This document shows, piece after piece, positions 54,444 through 64,000 of a stretch of DNA of 64,000 bases. Position 1 is the first letter of the stretch, and each line of letters begins with the position of its first letter. Under the pieces are notes generated by a model. That model ran no database searches. It was not told the DNA's origin and was given only the letters and a program-made list of their open reading frames with translations. The DNA comes from Thalassospira profundimaris WP0211. Its GTDB lineage: Bacteria; Pseudomonadota; Alphaproteobacteria; Rhodospirillales; Thalassospiraceae. Location of the stretch: the NCBI RefSeq assembly GCF_000300275.1, contig NZ_AMRN01000003.1:1-64000 (forward strand). Reading direction: 5' to 3'. A program made the position numbers and the translations under genes.

Positions 54444-56636
54444 TTACGAACCGTATTTTGCCTTGGCTTCGCGACGGCGCGCATGCAGGACCGGTTCAGT
54501 GTAGCCGTTTGGCTGTTCGCGGCCCTTGAAGACCAGATCACAGGCCGCCGCAAAGGCGATGCTGTCATCAAAGTTCGGGGCCATGTTGCGATAGGTCGGG
54601 TCACCGGCATTCTGTTTGTCGACGACGGCGGCCATCCGCTTCATGGTTTCCGTCACCTGTTCTTCGCTGCACAGGCCATGATGGAGCCAGTTGGCGATAT
54701 GTTGGCTTGAAATACGCAGCGTCGCTCGGTCTTCCATCAGGCCGACATCGTTGATGTCTGGCACCTTGGAACAGCCGATCCCGCTATCGATCCAGCGCAC
54801 AACATAACCCAGAATGCCCTGGGCATTGTTATCAAGCTCTTCCTGGATTTCGCTTGGCATCGGTTTGATGTCACCCAGACGCGGGATCGCCAGAATGTCA
54901 TCAAGGCTTGCGCGTTCGCGTTTGCCAATCTCGTCCTGAACCGCACGGACATCAACCTGATGATAGTGGATGGCATGCAGGGTTGCTGCGGTCGGTGACG
55001 GGACCCAGGCGCATTTCGCGCCGGCCTTGGGATGGCCGATCTTGGCTTCCATCATTTCGGCCATCCGGTCCGGTTTGGCCCACATGCCCTTGCCGATCTG
55101 GGCAACGCCCTTCATGCCGCATTCAAGACCGATATCAACGTTCCAGTTTTCATAGGCCGCGATCCAGTACTGGTCTTTCATCGCTTCCTTGCGGACCATC
55201 GGGCCAGCTTCCATGCTGGTATGGATTTCATCACCGGTACGGTCAAGGAAGCCGGTATTGATAAAGACCACACGGTCCTTGGCAGCACGGATGCATTCCT
55301 TGAGGTTGACCGTCGTGCGGCGTTCCTCATCCATGATGCCGACCTTAAGGGTATGTTCCGGCAGATCAATCGCCTTCTCGACAAAGGCAAACAGATCGTT
55401 GGTCAGCGTGACTTCTTCGGGGCCGTGCATTTTCGGCTTCACGATATAGACGCTGCCATGGCGGGAGTTCGAAAGTTCGCTATTGCCAATCACATCATGC
55501 TTGGCGATCAGGCTGGTGACCATGGCATCAAGGAAGCCTTCCGGGACTTCGTCGCCATTGGCATCAAGCACCGCATCCGTGGTCATCAGGTGACCAACAT
55601 TACGGATCAGCATCAGGCTGCGGCCCGGCAGGACAACTTCAGTCCCGTCAAAGCCCTGATAGGTCCGGTCCGGGTTCAGACGACGGGTGATCGTCTTGCC
55701 GCCTTTTTCGAACTTTTCTTCAAGCGTGCCTTTCATCAGGCCTAGCCAGTTGCGATAGGCAACGGTCTTGTCCTCGGCATCCACGGCAGCAATCGAATCT
55801 TCGCAATCCTGAATGGTACTGACCGCAGATTCCAGAATGACATCGCACACACCCGCGGCATGTTCCTTGCCAATCGGATGCGTCGGATCGATATGGATTT
55901 CGATATGCAGGCTGTGACGGCGCAGCAAGACATCGGTCAGCTTGCCGTCCTTTTCGTTGTACCCGATGAACTGGGATGGCAGCTCAAGTGCGGTTTCGCT
56001 GCCATCCGAAAGGGTGACAACCAGCGTCCACCAGCCAGATGCGTCTTCGCGCACTTCATATTTCGTGGCATCGGCATGTTTGCCGGTTGCAAGCGGGGCG
56101 GCTTCATCAAGGAAGTTCGCGGCATAAGCCACAACCGCAGCACCGCGTTTCGGATTGAATGACTTGGTCTTTTCCTTGCCGTCGGCTTCGTCGATGACAT
56201 CGGTGCCATACAGCGCATCATAAAGGCTGCCCCAGCGTGCATTGGCGGCATTCAGCGCATAGCGCGCGTTCATCACCGGCACGACAAGCTGCGGACCTGC
56301 CACCCGGCCAATCTCCGGATCGACATGGGTGGTGGTGATATAGAAATCATCGCCTTCGGGCAGCAGATAACCGATCTCGGTCAGGAATTCCTTGTAGGCG
56401 GCCGGGTCGCGTGGCTGATCCTGACGCGACAGATGCCAGTGGTCGATCTTGGCCTGCAATTCGTCTCGCTTTGCCAGCAGCGCCTTGTTGCGTGGTCCAA
56501 GTTCAGTGACGAGCTTTTCAAAGGATGCCCAGAACTGATCGGAACTGATCCCGGTTCCCGGAATGACTTCGTTGGCCACCAGATCGTGCAGCACTTTTGC
56601 AATCTGAAGTCCACCTTCTTGGATGCGTTGGGTCAT
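54444..56636 (-). CDS. glcB: Malate synthase G
   Basis: The product has 730 residues from the ATG at 56636, the usual length for isoform G. Features include [70 protein letters not shown] and [19 protein letters not shown]. It condenses glyoxylate with acetyl-CoA to malate, feeding two-carbon compounds into the TCA cycle. It is monocistronic with a leader of about 200 bp. Glycine made from betaine could supply glyoxylate, but that link is only inferred. Confidence 0.95.
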   Translation of the reverse strand: MTQRIQEGGLQIAKVLHDLVANEVIPGTGISSDQFWASFEKLVTELGPRNKALLAKRDELQAKIDHWHLSRQDQPRDPAAYKEFLTEIGYLLPEGDDFYITTTHVDPEIGRVAGPQLVVPVMNARYALNAANARWGSLYDALYGTDVIDEADGKEKTKSFNPKRGAAVVAYAANFLDEAAPLATGKHADATKYEVREDASGWWTLVVTLSDGSETALELPSQFIGYNEKDGKLTDVLLRRHSLHIEIHIDPTHPIGKEHAAGVCDVILESAVSTIQDCEDSIAAVDAEDKTVAYRNWLGLMKGTLEEKFEKGGKTITRRLNPDRTYQGFDGTEVVLPGRSLMLIRNVGHLMTTDAVLDANGDEVPEGFLDAMVTSLIAKHDVIGNSELSNSRHGSVYIVKPKMHGPEEVTLTNDLFAFVEKAIDLPEHTLKVGIMDEERRTTVNLKECIRAAKDRVVFINTGFLDRTGDEIHTSMEAGPMVRKEAMKDQYWIAAYENWNVDIGLECGMKGVAQIGKGMWAKPDRMAEMMEAKIGHPKAGAKCAWVPSPTAATLHAIHYHQVDVRAVQDEIGKRERASLDDILAIPRLGDIKPMPSEIQEELDNNAQGILGYVVRWIDSGIGCSKVPDINDVGLMEDRATLRISSQHIANWLHHGLCSEEQVTETMKRMAAVVDKQNAGDPTYRNMAPNFDDSIAFAAACDLVFKGREQPNGYTEPVLHARRREAKAKYGS

Positions 56637-56840
56637 GTTTTCTCTCACCAGACTTGGAACTGTTTCGGGCGATTAATATGGCTTTGCCGACGAACACACA
56701 AAGCGCGGCAAAGGCAACTCGCTTATCGTTGGTTCACAACATATGGGTTGAAGCAGGCCCGGGTCCACAGCCGGTTTCAAAATTGCGGGATGTTTTCCGC
56801 ATTATGGAAGCCTGATCATTCTGCCTCAATCGACAGACGT

Positions 56841-58256
56841 TCACATCTTCTTGTCTTCATTCGGATCCGTCGTGCCGTCCGTGTCTGCCGGCGGTACCTG
56901 TCCGATGTCGTCGGGATGTGCCGTGCCGTCGGGGGTCAGCACATCTTGCAGATCATGCGGGTCCATTGGTTTTGTTTCACTATCTGGCTCTGTGCTGTCG
57001 TCTTCGTCATTGAGACTGATGTCGTCGGTAATCGGTGACAGCTCAAACGCCATTGGCGTTGTGCGCGGTACGGCAACGAACTGACCCTGTTCCTCGATCG
57101 AGATACGACGGCCAAAGCCAGCGCGGTACGTGGCAAAGCTCGCAACGCAAATGCCAACGATTGAAAACAGTACAGGCAAGGCCCACGGGCCGAAATAACC
57201 GATTGCACTGGATCCCAGAATTGGACCAAACGCAGCAGACCCACCATAAATGATCAGAAGACCACCTGACGCAGGAACGATGTCCTCGGGCTCAAGGTAG
57301 TCATTCACATAGGCCACAGCCAGGCCGTAAACCGGCATGATGAACACGCCCGTGATCCCGCCCCAGACTGTTAGATTGTCGCGGACAAGATCCGGCGCAA
57401 CCAGCGGGAAAAATCCACAGATCGCAAGCCCGGTCAGAACGAAAATCATCACATATTGGCGCGGCACCATGTCCGAAATCTTGCCGATCGGAAATTGCAT
57501 GATCATGCCGCCCAGAATGACGAAGAACATGAAATAGGCGATTTCATTGGTCGCAAGTCCGAGGTCGGCGGCAAAGACTGGCCCGACGCCATAAACCGCC
57601 CCAGAAAGCACGCCTGCACCCGATGCGGCAACGAAGCCCAGCGGGGAAATCTTGTAAAGGCGGCGGAATGTCATGCGTTCACCGCTGACCGCCGACGGCG
57701 GTGGCTGACGGGTCAGGGCAAGCGGAACAAGCGACAGCGACAGCAGCACAGAGGCCACCGTAAACAGCTCGAAACTGCTGACCGGGGCACCATTGAGCAA
57801 CAGCTGACCAATCGCCAGCCCGCCAAGCGAAACCGTCATGTAAATCGCAATCGTCCCACCGCGCGATGTATTGTCCGCTTGCGCATTCAGCCAGCTTTCA
57901 ATCACCAGATACAGGCCCGAAACACACAAGCCGGTCATGATGCGAAACAGCGACCAGGTAATCGGATCAACCAGAACGGCATGTAAAAGTGTGATGGCCG
58001 ATGCGGCCGATGCCAGTGCGGCAAACGTCCGGATGTGGCCGACCCGGTTGACAAGGCTCGCCCCCCAGATGATGCCGGCAACGAACCCGATATAATAGGA
58101 TGCCATGATGATACCGGTATAGACCGGCGCAAATCCCTCGGCGGATGCACGCAGTGCAAGCAGCGATGATTGCAGAGATGCCCCACTATTTAGCGCAAAC
58201 GCGGCGAACAGCGTTGCAGACAGTGCAATAATAAGGGCGACCGGCGAACGCGGCAT
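56841..58256 (-). CDS. MFS transporter, YcaD-type, with acidic C-terminal tail
   Basis: The product has 471 residues. Twelve membrane helices cover about 1-395, with MFS loop features IIWGASLVNRVGHIRTFA and FPIGKISDMVPRQYV. The last ~75 residues form an acidic, disordered cytoplasmic tail rich in Asp, Glu and Pro. The substrate is unknown. It is divergent from the TRAP genes across 434 bp. Confidence 0.85.
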   Translation of the reverse strand: MPRSPVALIIALSATLFAAFALNSGASLQSSLLALRASAEGFAPVYTGIIMASYYIGFVAGIIWGASLVNRVGHIRTFAALASAASAITLLHAVLVDPITWSLFRIMTGLCVSGLYLVIESWLNAQADNTSRGGTIAIYMTVSLGGLAIGQLLLNGAPVSSFELFTVASVLLSLSLVPLALTRQPPPSAVSGERMTFRRLYKISPLGFVAASGAGVLSGAVYGVGPVFAADLGLATNEIAYFMFFVILGGMIMQFPIGKISDMVPRQYVMIFVLTGLAICGFFPLVAPDLVRDNLTVWGGITGVFIMPVYGLAVAYVNDYLEPEDIVPASGGLLIIYGGSAAFGPILGSSAIGYFGPWALPVLFSIVGICVASFATYRAGFGRRISIEEQGQFVAVPRTTPMAFELSPITDDISLNDEDDSTEPDSETKPMDPHDLQDVLTPDGTAHPDDIGQVPPADTDGTTDPNEDKKM

Positions 58257-58690
58257 GGCATCCTCGTTTGAGTTTCAATCAGGCAGGCACCCTGCGGCAA
58301 GGGGATCGACCGTGTCAATCCTTACAAGCCCTTGGCACACAAGGGGAATAGTGCATTTTGTGTTTAACACCACGGCGCACAAGAAGTTCCGCAAAAATTA
58401 TGAACCTTCTTTAATCCTGCTTGGCCCACGCGCATAGTGCCGGTTTCGCGCAACTGATATGTGTAAAGCGGCTTTACTTGGCGCCAAAGCAGGCTTTGTT
58501 CGGTGAAAATCGCACAAGCAGCTTGACCTTGGGGGTGTTGATGCTTTCTATGGACCGAAATCAGACGCAATTTGCCAAAATTCCCGCGATCCGGGGTTGG
58601 ATTTTGCGTTTCGCCACCAGACTTCAGGTTCATTGATGATAATCGGCATTCAAGCCAACTGATGAACCGACCATACAAGGGGAGGAAACC
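58257..58690. promoter_or_regulatory. Divergent control region between the MFS and TRAP genes
   Basis: There is no credible gene. The palindrome TTGGCGCCAA lies at 58478-58487. A very strong ribosome site, GGAGGAAA, ends the region before the TTG start of the binding protein. Promoter boxes are not clear. Confidence 0.4.
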
Positions 58691-59653
58691 TTGAAAATTT
58701 TGCGCACACTCGGTGTGATTGCCGCCGGTATGATGGCCTTGTCCGTGGCGAATGCCGCGCAGGCTGAAACCCGCGTCACCCTGAAATCGGCCAAGGCCGC
58801 GTCATCCTATTACCAGATGGCCGCCCAGTTTGCCGAGGCGATGAAAACCGGTACCGATGGCGATATCATCGTCACGGTCGAGGAAAGCCAGGGTTCGGTT
58901 CAGAACGTCATGGAAGCCATGGTACGTCCGGGCAATTATGTCTTCACCTCCCCGCCCGGTCTCGTAAGCCTGGCACAGAACGGCAAAGGCCCGTTCGACG
59001 GACGTCCGACCGAAAAGTTTGCCGAAGTCCGCGCCCTGTTCCCGATCCCGTCGCTGACCATGCATTTCGTGATGCGTGCTGATTCCGGTGCGACCAGCTT
59101 TGCCGATCTCGAAGGCAAGACCATTCTGCTTGGCAAGGGATCCTTTGGCGCGCGTGAAGGTGAAAAATACCTTCAGCTGTTTGGTCTTGAAGGCAAGGTC
59201 GATCTGGCCGATGCCGAACTGTCCAATGCGGTGGCCGCCCTTAAAAACGGTCAGATTGATGGCTTTGTGACCGCTGGTTCCTGGCCTGCCCCGAACGTGA
59301 TCGAGGCCGCGGCAGGAACCGACGTCATTGTTCTGTCGCTGTCCGAAGATCAGCTTGCCGAGACCAAGCGTGACAAAACCGTCATCCCGGCCGGGACCTA
59401 TAACGGTCAGGAAGAAGACATCACCACTGCATCGCTTTCGGTTGTTGCCTTTGCCACCACCCAAATGGATGCCGATACGGCTTATGCGCTGACCAAAACC
59501 TTCTGGGAGCAGAAGGCGAAAATGGGTGAAAGCTCTTCATGGTGGAACGGTGTCAGCCCGGAAATGCTTGCCAACATCACGGGCAAAATGCATCCCGGTG
59601 CGCTGCGTTACTATGACGAAGTCGGGTTTTCCATCCGCGACGATCAGCGCTAA
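58691..59653 (+). CDS. TAXI-family TRAP transporter substrate-binding protein
   Basis: The product has 320 residues with a TTG start at 58691, supported by GGAGGAAA 6 nt upstream and a clean signal peptide (cleavage near AQA|ET). TAXI features are AKAASSYYQMAAQFAE, GDIIVTVEESQGSVQNVMEAM and ILLGKGSFGAREG. It binds a ligand, probably an organic acid anion, in the periplasm for the fused permease encoded next. Confidence 0.88.
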   Translation: MKILRTLGVIAAGMMALSVANAAQAETRVTLKSAKAASSYYQMAAQFAEAMKTGTDGDIIVTVEESQGSVQNVMEAMVRPGNYVFTSPPGLVSLAQNGKGPFDGRPTEKFAEVRALFPIPSLTMHFVMRADSGATSFADLEGKTILLGKGSFGAREGEKYLQLFGLEGKVDLADAELSNAVAALKNGQIDGFVTAGSWPAPNVIEAAAGTDVIVLSLSEDQLAETKRDKTVIPAGTYNGQEEDITTASLSVVAFATTQMDADTAYALTKTFWEQKAKMGESSSWWNGVSPEMLANITGKMHPGALRYYDEVGFSIRDDQR

Positions 59654-59677
59654 GTGCTGATCAGATAACATGTTCAA

Positions 59678-59706
59678 GGCCCGGCAGTTTTGCCGGGCCG
59701 TTTCTT
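59678..59706 (+). terminator. Intercistronic hairpin after the TAXI binding-protein gene
   Basis: Perfect 9-bp stem GGCCCGGCA/TGCCGGGCC with a short T-rich tail. A second hairpin, GATCAGCGC/GTGCTGATC (59642-59662), spans the stop codon. Both could favour the binding protein over the permease. Confidence 0.6.
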
Positions 59707-59727
59707 GTCAAACAAGCCATTTAGATT

Positions 59728-61494
59728 ATGTCAGCCACCACTCGTCCCTTCTGGATCGCCCTTGGCGCCGTTTCAATTGCCTTTCACCTGTGGCTGATTT
59801 TTTCAGGATTGGTTCCCAATCTTGTTAGCCGCCCGATCCACATGGCGCTTGCCCTGCCTTGGGCGCTGATCTTTGTTGCCAAAACCCGTGCACAGAAAAT
59901 CTCTGGCATCGTCCTGACGCTGATTGGTCTGATTGCGTGCGGTTGGATCGTTGCCAATCATCAGACGCTTGGCGATCAATACGGTTTCCTGATGGGCAAT
60001 AGCCAGATCATGCTGGCAGCGGCGTTATTACTGATTGTGCTTGAAATGGCACGTCGGGCAATCGGCTGGCCGTTGCCGACGGTGGCGGCAATTGCACTGC
60101 TCTATGCGCTGTTCGGGCAACATATTCCGGGCGAGTTTGGCCATGCCGGGCTGCCAGTTGAAAGTATGCTGGGCACCCTGACCATCGCCGAGGGCGGCCT
60201 TTGGGGCAGCCTGACGGGCGTGTCGGTCAATATCGTCGCGATCTTCGTTATTTTCGGGGCGGTTTTGAATGGCGGCGAGGCCGGTCAGGGCTTTATGAAT
60301 GTCGCAGGTGCCGCCGCCGGTCGGCTTAAGGGCGGGGCGGCAAAGGTTTCTGTTGTATCATCCGCGCTGTTTGGCTCGATATCGGGGTCTGCATCGGCCA
60401 ACGTGGCCTCGACCGGGGCGATTACCCTGCCTGCCATGACCAAGCTTGGTTACCCCAAACGTCTGGCGGCTGCGGTTGAGGCCGTAGCATCCAGTGGCGG
60501 GCAGATCATGCCACCACTGATGGGGGCAGGGGCGTTTGTCATGGTGGAACTTACCGGCAAGCCTTATGTCGACATCATGGTCGCGGCCATCTTGCCGGCT
60601 GTCCTTTACTTCCTTGCCGTCTGGGTTGGCATCAATGCCTTTGCCATGCGCTATGATCTTCCCGGCGTGCCAAACGAAGATCGCCCGAACCTGCGGTCGG
60701 TCGTAATCACATCGGCCTTCTTCCTGGTGCCATTTACCATTTTGCTTTGGGGCATGTTTGGCGGTGGTTACACACCACAATATGCCGCCTGTCTGGCGCT
60801 TCTGGCCGGGGCAGCTTTGCTGTTGCTTGATGCGGATCTGACGGTTGATTTGCTGCGCAGCAAACAACGGTTTGCCGATGTTTGCCTTAATGCCGGACGT
60901 CAGGTGGCAATGATCGGTTCGATCATCTTGTGCGCGTCGATCGTGATCGGGGTTCTCGGCCTGACCGGACTTGGTGTGAAGATCACCTCGCTTCTGATTT
61001 CCGGATCGGGTGGCATGTTGTGGCCGGCTCTTTTGCTGACGGCACTGGCTTGTCTGATCCTAGGGATGGAAGTCCCGACCACGGCGGCCTATGTGATTTG
61101 TGTTTCGGTTGCCGGGCCCGCGTTGATAGAGCTCGGGCTTGAACCGCTTCAGGCGCATCTGTTTGTGTTCTGGTTTGCGCTTTTATCGACGATTACGCCG
61201 CCGGTTTGCGGGGCGGTGTTCATTGCCGCGGGCATGGTCGAGGAAAACTGGCTCAAGGTCGCCGGAACGGCGATGGCGCTTGGCATCGGGCTTTATATCG
61301 TGCCACTGGCAATGATCGCCAACAGCACGCTGATCGAACTTGGCAGTGATCCGGTTTGGGCGATCATCGCCGGGCTTAAGGTCGCGGTGGGTTTGACGGC
61401 CATTTCATATGGCCTGATCGCGCCCAGACCTGTCTGGCAGAGGATCGGCATGGTTGCACTTGGTGGTGCAGTGATTTTTGCTGCGGGTGTTTAG
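59728..61494 (+). CDS. TRAP transporter fused permease (4TM-12TM)
   Basis: The product has 588 residues and about 16-17 membrane helices, combining the small (DctQ-type) and large (DctM-type) subunits, as is usual for TAXI systems. DctM features include SSALFGSISGSASANVASTG and SGGQIMPPLMGAGAFVM, then EVPTTAAYVICV. It uses a cation gradient to import the ligand captured by the TAXI protein. Confidence 0.92.
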   Translation: MSATTRPFWIALGAVSIAFHLWLIFSGLVPNLVSRPIHMALALPWALIFVAKTRAQKISGIVLTLIGLIACGWIVANHQTLGDQYGFLMGNSQIMLAAALLLIVLEMARRAIGWPLPTVAAIALLYALFGQHIPGEFGHAGLPVESMLGTLTIAEGGLWGSLTGVSVNIVAIFVIFGAVLNGGEAGQGFMNVAGAAAGRLKGGAAKVSVVSSALFGSISGSASANVASTGAITLPAMTKLGYPKRLAAAVEAVASSGGQIMPPLMGAGAFVMVELTGKPYVDIMVAAILPAVLYFLAVWVGINAFAMRYDLPGVPNEDRPNLRSVVITSAFFLVPFTILLWGMFGGGYTPQYAACLALLAGAALLLLDADLTVDLLRSKQRFADVCLNAGRQVAMIGSIILCASIVIGVLGLTGLGVKITSLLISGSGGMLWPALLLTALACLILGMEVPTTAAYVICVSVAGPALIELGLEPLQAHLFVFWFALLSTITPPVCGAVFIAAGMVEENWLKVAGTAMALGIGLYIVPLAMIANSTLIELGSDPVWAIIAGLKVAVGLTAISYGLIAPRPVWQRIGMVALGGAVIFAAGV

Positions 61495-61501
61495 AACCAC
61501 G

Positions 61502-61535
61502 AAAAAAGGCCGACAGTTTCCTGTCGGCCTTTTTC
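61502..61535. terminator. Bidirectional terminator after the TRAP permease
   Basis: Perfect stem AAAAAGGCCGACAG/CTGTCGGCCTTTTT around loop TTTC, with the convergent small membrane-protein gene on the other side. Confidence 0.88.
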
Positions 61536-61563
61536 GTCATTGAGGGAAATGATTTAACCGGTT

Positions 61564-61755
61564 TTAAGCTGTCGCGCGTCCGCTGCGCGGGCCAGCAAAG
61601 AACCAGATAATCAGGCCAAGAACCGGCAGGACAACAACAAGTACTGTCCACAATACTTTTGCACCGGTGCTTGCACCGCTGCCCATGATATTCACGATTG
61701 CCCAGATATCGGCAATCAGGACGAGAAGTCCGATAATTCCACCATATTCAAGCAT
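61564..61755 (-). CDS. PLDc_N-domain small membrane protein
   Basis: The product has 63 residues with two membrane helices (about 7-24 and 34-54). The pattern ADIWAIVNI ... KVLWTVLVVVLPVLGLIIWF matches the phospholipase D N-terminal (PLDc_N) module, here free-standing. Such proteins are of unknown function and often respond to envelope stress. It ends in a basic tail (GPRSGRATA). Confidence 0.8.
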   Translation of the reverse strand: MLEYGGIIGLLVLIADIWAIVNIMGSGASTGAKVLWTVLVVVLPVLGLIIWFFAGPRSGRATA

Positions 61756-61876
61756 GTTCCAACCTCACATTTGTTGCTGCGGTATCTGTACCGCGCTTAC
61801 AACTCAAACGATTGGTTTTCTTGTTTGTTCCCGCACTGAATTCAATCAGTGCATCAGGCGGGTTGGGAAGGGCAGT

Positions 61877-63076
61877 TTAAACCACCTGTCCGGCAGACCA
61901 GCCCGATGACCATGCCCACTGGAAATTGAAGCCGCCAAGATGGCCCGTGACATCAACCACTTCGCCAATGAAATAAAGGCCGGGTACGTCACGTGCTTCC
62001 ATTGTTTTCGACGAAAGGGCATTGGTGTCGACACCGCCAACCGTGACCTCGGCCGTGCGATACCCCTCAGTCCCGCTTGGTGTCAGGGCCCATTGATTGA
62101 CATCCATCGCCAATTTGCGCAGTGCCTTGTCACCGGTTTCGCCAATCGGGCGATCAAGGCCATGGGTGGCGGCAATCATCTGGGCAAGGCGATTTGGCAA
62201 TATGCGTGACAGAACCGTGTGCACCGCCTGTTTCGGGTTTTCACCCTTGGCCGTTTTCAAAAGATCGAACGCATCTTCTTCCGGGTTAAGGTTCACCGTA
62301 ATGCTGTCGCCCTCGTTCCAATAGGATGAAATCTGCAAGATCGACGGGCCGGAGAGACCTCGGTGGGTGAACAGCAAACCTTCGCGGAATTGCTTTTTGT
62401 TACATTGAACAACGGCATCAACGGAAATGCCCGAAAGTTCGCCAGTACGCGCACGCAAATCCGGATCAAAAACAAACGGCACAAGTGCGGCACGGGTCGG
62501 AATGACATTAATGCCGAACTGACGTGCGATCTGATAGCCAAAGCCGGTAGCACCGATTTTCGGGATCGACAGGCCGCCACATGCGACAACCAGTGATGAA
62601 CAGGTCCATTGCGCGCCAGTGCGCGTGGTGACATCAAAGCCGCCATCGTCGCGTTTGATGATGTTTGAAATCTCGGTATTAAGCTTGATCGTCACATCGG
62701 CGGCATTGCATTCATCAAGCAACATATCGATGATCTGAAAGGACGATTCATCGCAGAAAAGCTGGCCGAGTGTCTTTTCATGCCAGGCGATATTGTGCCG
62801 GTTCACCAGATCAATGAAATCTTGCTGCGTATAGCGTTTAAGCGCTGAAACACAGAACCGCTTGTTTTCGGAAATGAAGTTTTCCGGGCTGGTGTGGATA
62901 TTGGTAAAGTTGCAGCGCCCACCACCGGAAATGCGAATTTTTTCCGCCGGTTTGGTCGAATGATCAACCACCACAACGGTTCTTCCGCGTTTTCCTGCTT
63001 CAATCGCGCACATCAGGCCGGCCGCACCCGCCCCGATGACAAGAACATCAATCTTTTTCAAGCCCGTCAGATCCAT
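61877..63076 (-). CDS. HI0933/BaiN-like NAD(P)/FAD-dependent oxidoreductase
   Basis: The product has 399 residues. The FAD-binding motif is VLVIGAGAAGLMCAIEAGKRG (split here at about 11-31), with the family text KIRISGGGRCNFTN and, near the C-terminus, LYFIGEVVDVTGHLGGFNFQ. Family members reduce double bonds in various small molecules, or may act on dehydrated bile acids (BaiN), but most are uncharacterised. It stands alone. Confidence 0.87.
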   Translation of the reverse strand: MDLTGLKKIDVLVIGAGAAGLMCAIEAGKRGRTVVVVDHSTKPAEKIRISGGGRCNFTNIHTSPENFISENKRFCVSALKRYTQQDFIDLVNRHNIAWHEKTLGQLFCDESSFQIIDMLLDECNAADVTIKLNTEISNIIKRDDGGFDVTTRTGAQWTCSSLVVACGGLSIPKIGATGFGYQIARQFGINVIPTRAALVPFVFDPDLRARTGELSGISVDAVVQCNKKQFREGLLFTHRGLSGPSILQISSYWNEGDSITVNLNPEEDAFDLLKTAKGENPKQAVHTVLSRILPNRLAQMIAATHGLDRPIGETGDKALRKLAMDVNQWALTPSGTEGYRTAEVTVGGVDTNALSSKTMEARDVPGLYFIGEVVDVTGHLGGFNFQWAWSSGWSAGQVV

Positions 63077-63143
63077 TCATGTGAATTTCGGACCTGCTTA
63101 TACGTGGAAAACGTGGCCTTGTCAGTGCCAGTGGCGCAAATAC

Positions 63144-64000
63144 CTACTCGGCGGCGATGCCTCTGGAACTCGGGGGTTTTAGGTCCCCGCGTTTGCCGGC
63201 GGTTTTGGATTGTTCAATCTGTTGTTCGCTTGCAACCTGATTGCGGCCGTTTTCCTTGGCGAAGTAAAGTGCCCTGTCGGCCCGTTCGATCAATTTGGCG
63301 GCCGGTTCGCCGGGCCGGAATTCAGCCACCCCGATTGACGCCGTCGCCTTGCTGATGATCGTCTTGCCGCTTTTGGTCACGACCTTGTGGCTTTCGATAT
63401 ATTGACGCAGCTTGTTGCCAAACAACACGGCATTGCCAAGCGACGTGCTTGGCAGGATGATTGCGAATTCCTCGCCGCCATAACGGGCGGCAGTATCCTG
63501 GCCTTTGATATTGCGTTTCAGCGATTCTGCCATCAACCGGATCACCTGATCACCGACCTGATGACCATAGGTGTCGTTGAACTTTTTGAAGTGATCAATA
63601 TCAAGAAGCAAAAGGCAAAGCGGCTGACCGTCTTCCATGGCATGCATCATGCCACCGCGCAGTTGCATATCGAATGCCTTGCGATTGGCAATGCCGGTCA
63701 GCCCGTCGGTCATGGCTTCGCGTTTCAGATTTTCCATATCTTCGCGCAGACGGTTGATTTCCGACGAACTGTTCGTCAACCGGCTTTCAAGGTTGCGATT
63801 GACGCCCTCCATCTCGCGGGTGGCGCCCAGAAGGGTATGAAGTGCCTGTTCAAGATTGCTGAGGTTGCGGTTCTTGTCCCCGACATAGGAGCAGAAATGA
63901 TCAAGCGCCTTTTTGTATTTCCGTGTGTCGACGCCGACCTTGTTAACAGTATCAAGGATGCTGCCCAACTGCGCGCGCAAGTCGTTTGAAATGCGTTCGA
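63144..64000 (-). CDS. GGDEF-domain diguanylate cyclase, N-terminus outside the window
   Basis: The frame stays open to the right edge, so the start is missing; a TTG at 63980 is internal. The visible N-terminal part is helical and coiled-coil-like (about 100 residues, RLTNSSSEINRLREDMENLK). A canonical GGDEF domain follows: DGLTGIANRKAF, LDIDHFKKFNDTYGH and the active signature RYGGEEFAII. It should make cyclic di-GMP. No transmembrane segment is visible in the retained part. Confidence 0.88.
   Translation of the reverse strand, partial: ERISNDLRAQLGSILDTVNKVGVDTRKYKKALDHFCSYVGDKNRNLSNLEQALHTLLGATREMEGVNRNLESRLTNSSSEINRLREDMENLKREAMTDGLTGIANRKAFDMQLRGGMMHAMEDGQPLCLLLLDIDHFKKFNDTYGHQVGDQVIRLMAESLKRNIKGQDTAARYGGEEFAIILPSTSLGNAVLFGNKLRQYIESHKVVTKSGKTIISKATASIGVAEFRPGEPAAKLIERADRALYFAKENGRNQVASEQQIEQSKTAGKRGDLKPPSSRGIAAE

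Overview
The window looks like alphaproteobacterial chromosome. Gene content and a moderate GC level resemble a marine member of the Rhodospirillales such as Thalassospira; the genus is an inference. It contains no rRNA gene, no complete tRNA gene, no CRISPR array and no recognisable insertion sequence.

Region 1 (1 to about 5.8 kb) is the right end of a decayed integrative and conjugative element (ICE). It carries a TraF-type S26 peptidase cut by the window edge, a lytic transglycosylase, a small unknown protein, a VirD2/DUF3363-type relaxase whose C-terminus is lost, a small unknown protein and a large serine recombinase. The first ~1.9 kb is visibly richer in GC than the rest. The recombinase gene ends inside a sequence identical to the 3' end of an initiator tRNA (tRNA-fMet). 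A second, longer copy lies 171 bp further on, where ordinary chromosome resumes. These read as two attachment-site scars in tandem.

Region 2 (6 to 22.4 kb) is, after a periplasmic metallo-beta-lactamase-fold protein, a carnitine and glycine betaine catabolic locus. Carnitine dehydrogenase fused to a thioesterase and a BKACE enzyme convert L-carnitine to glycine betaine. The Rieske system GbcAB makes dimethylglycine. An FAD/GcvT demethylase with its ETF pair continues towards glycine, and PurU disposes of one-carbon units as formate. Two GlxA/AraC-type regulators (GbdR-like and CdhR-like) sit in the locus. A BCCT transporter paired with a universal stress protein at 32.7 to 34.9 kb could import the substrates.

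Region 3 (22.6 to 36.7 kb) holds an autotransporter, a CocE/NonD hydrolase beside a peptide-type ABC importer with a Tat-exported binding protein, the stress-protein/BCCT pair, a META-domain lipoprotein and an Ldh-family oxidoreductase.

Region 4 (37 to 48.6 kb) is a complete phosphonate C-P lyase locus. phnCDE plus a hexapeptide acyltransferase and a DUF1045 2H phosphoesterase lie on the + strand behind a PHO box. phnGHIJKLMN lie on the - strand, and phnF is divergent from phnG across a GntR/HutC-type palindrome. No phnP is present; the DUF1045 protein is the likely substitute.

Region 5 (48.6 to 64 kb) has a TRIC-type channel, a LysR regulator with pcaHG, a diguanylate cyclase with a GGDEM active site, methionine aminopeptidase, malate synthase G, an MFS permease, a TAXI-TRAP transporter, a small membrane protein, a HI0933-type flavoprotein and a GGDEF protein cut by the right edge.

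The most unusual features are the tandem tRNA-fMet attachment scars, the long nested inverted repeat inside the ICE, and the compact carnitine-to-glycine locus.
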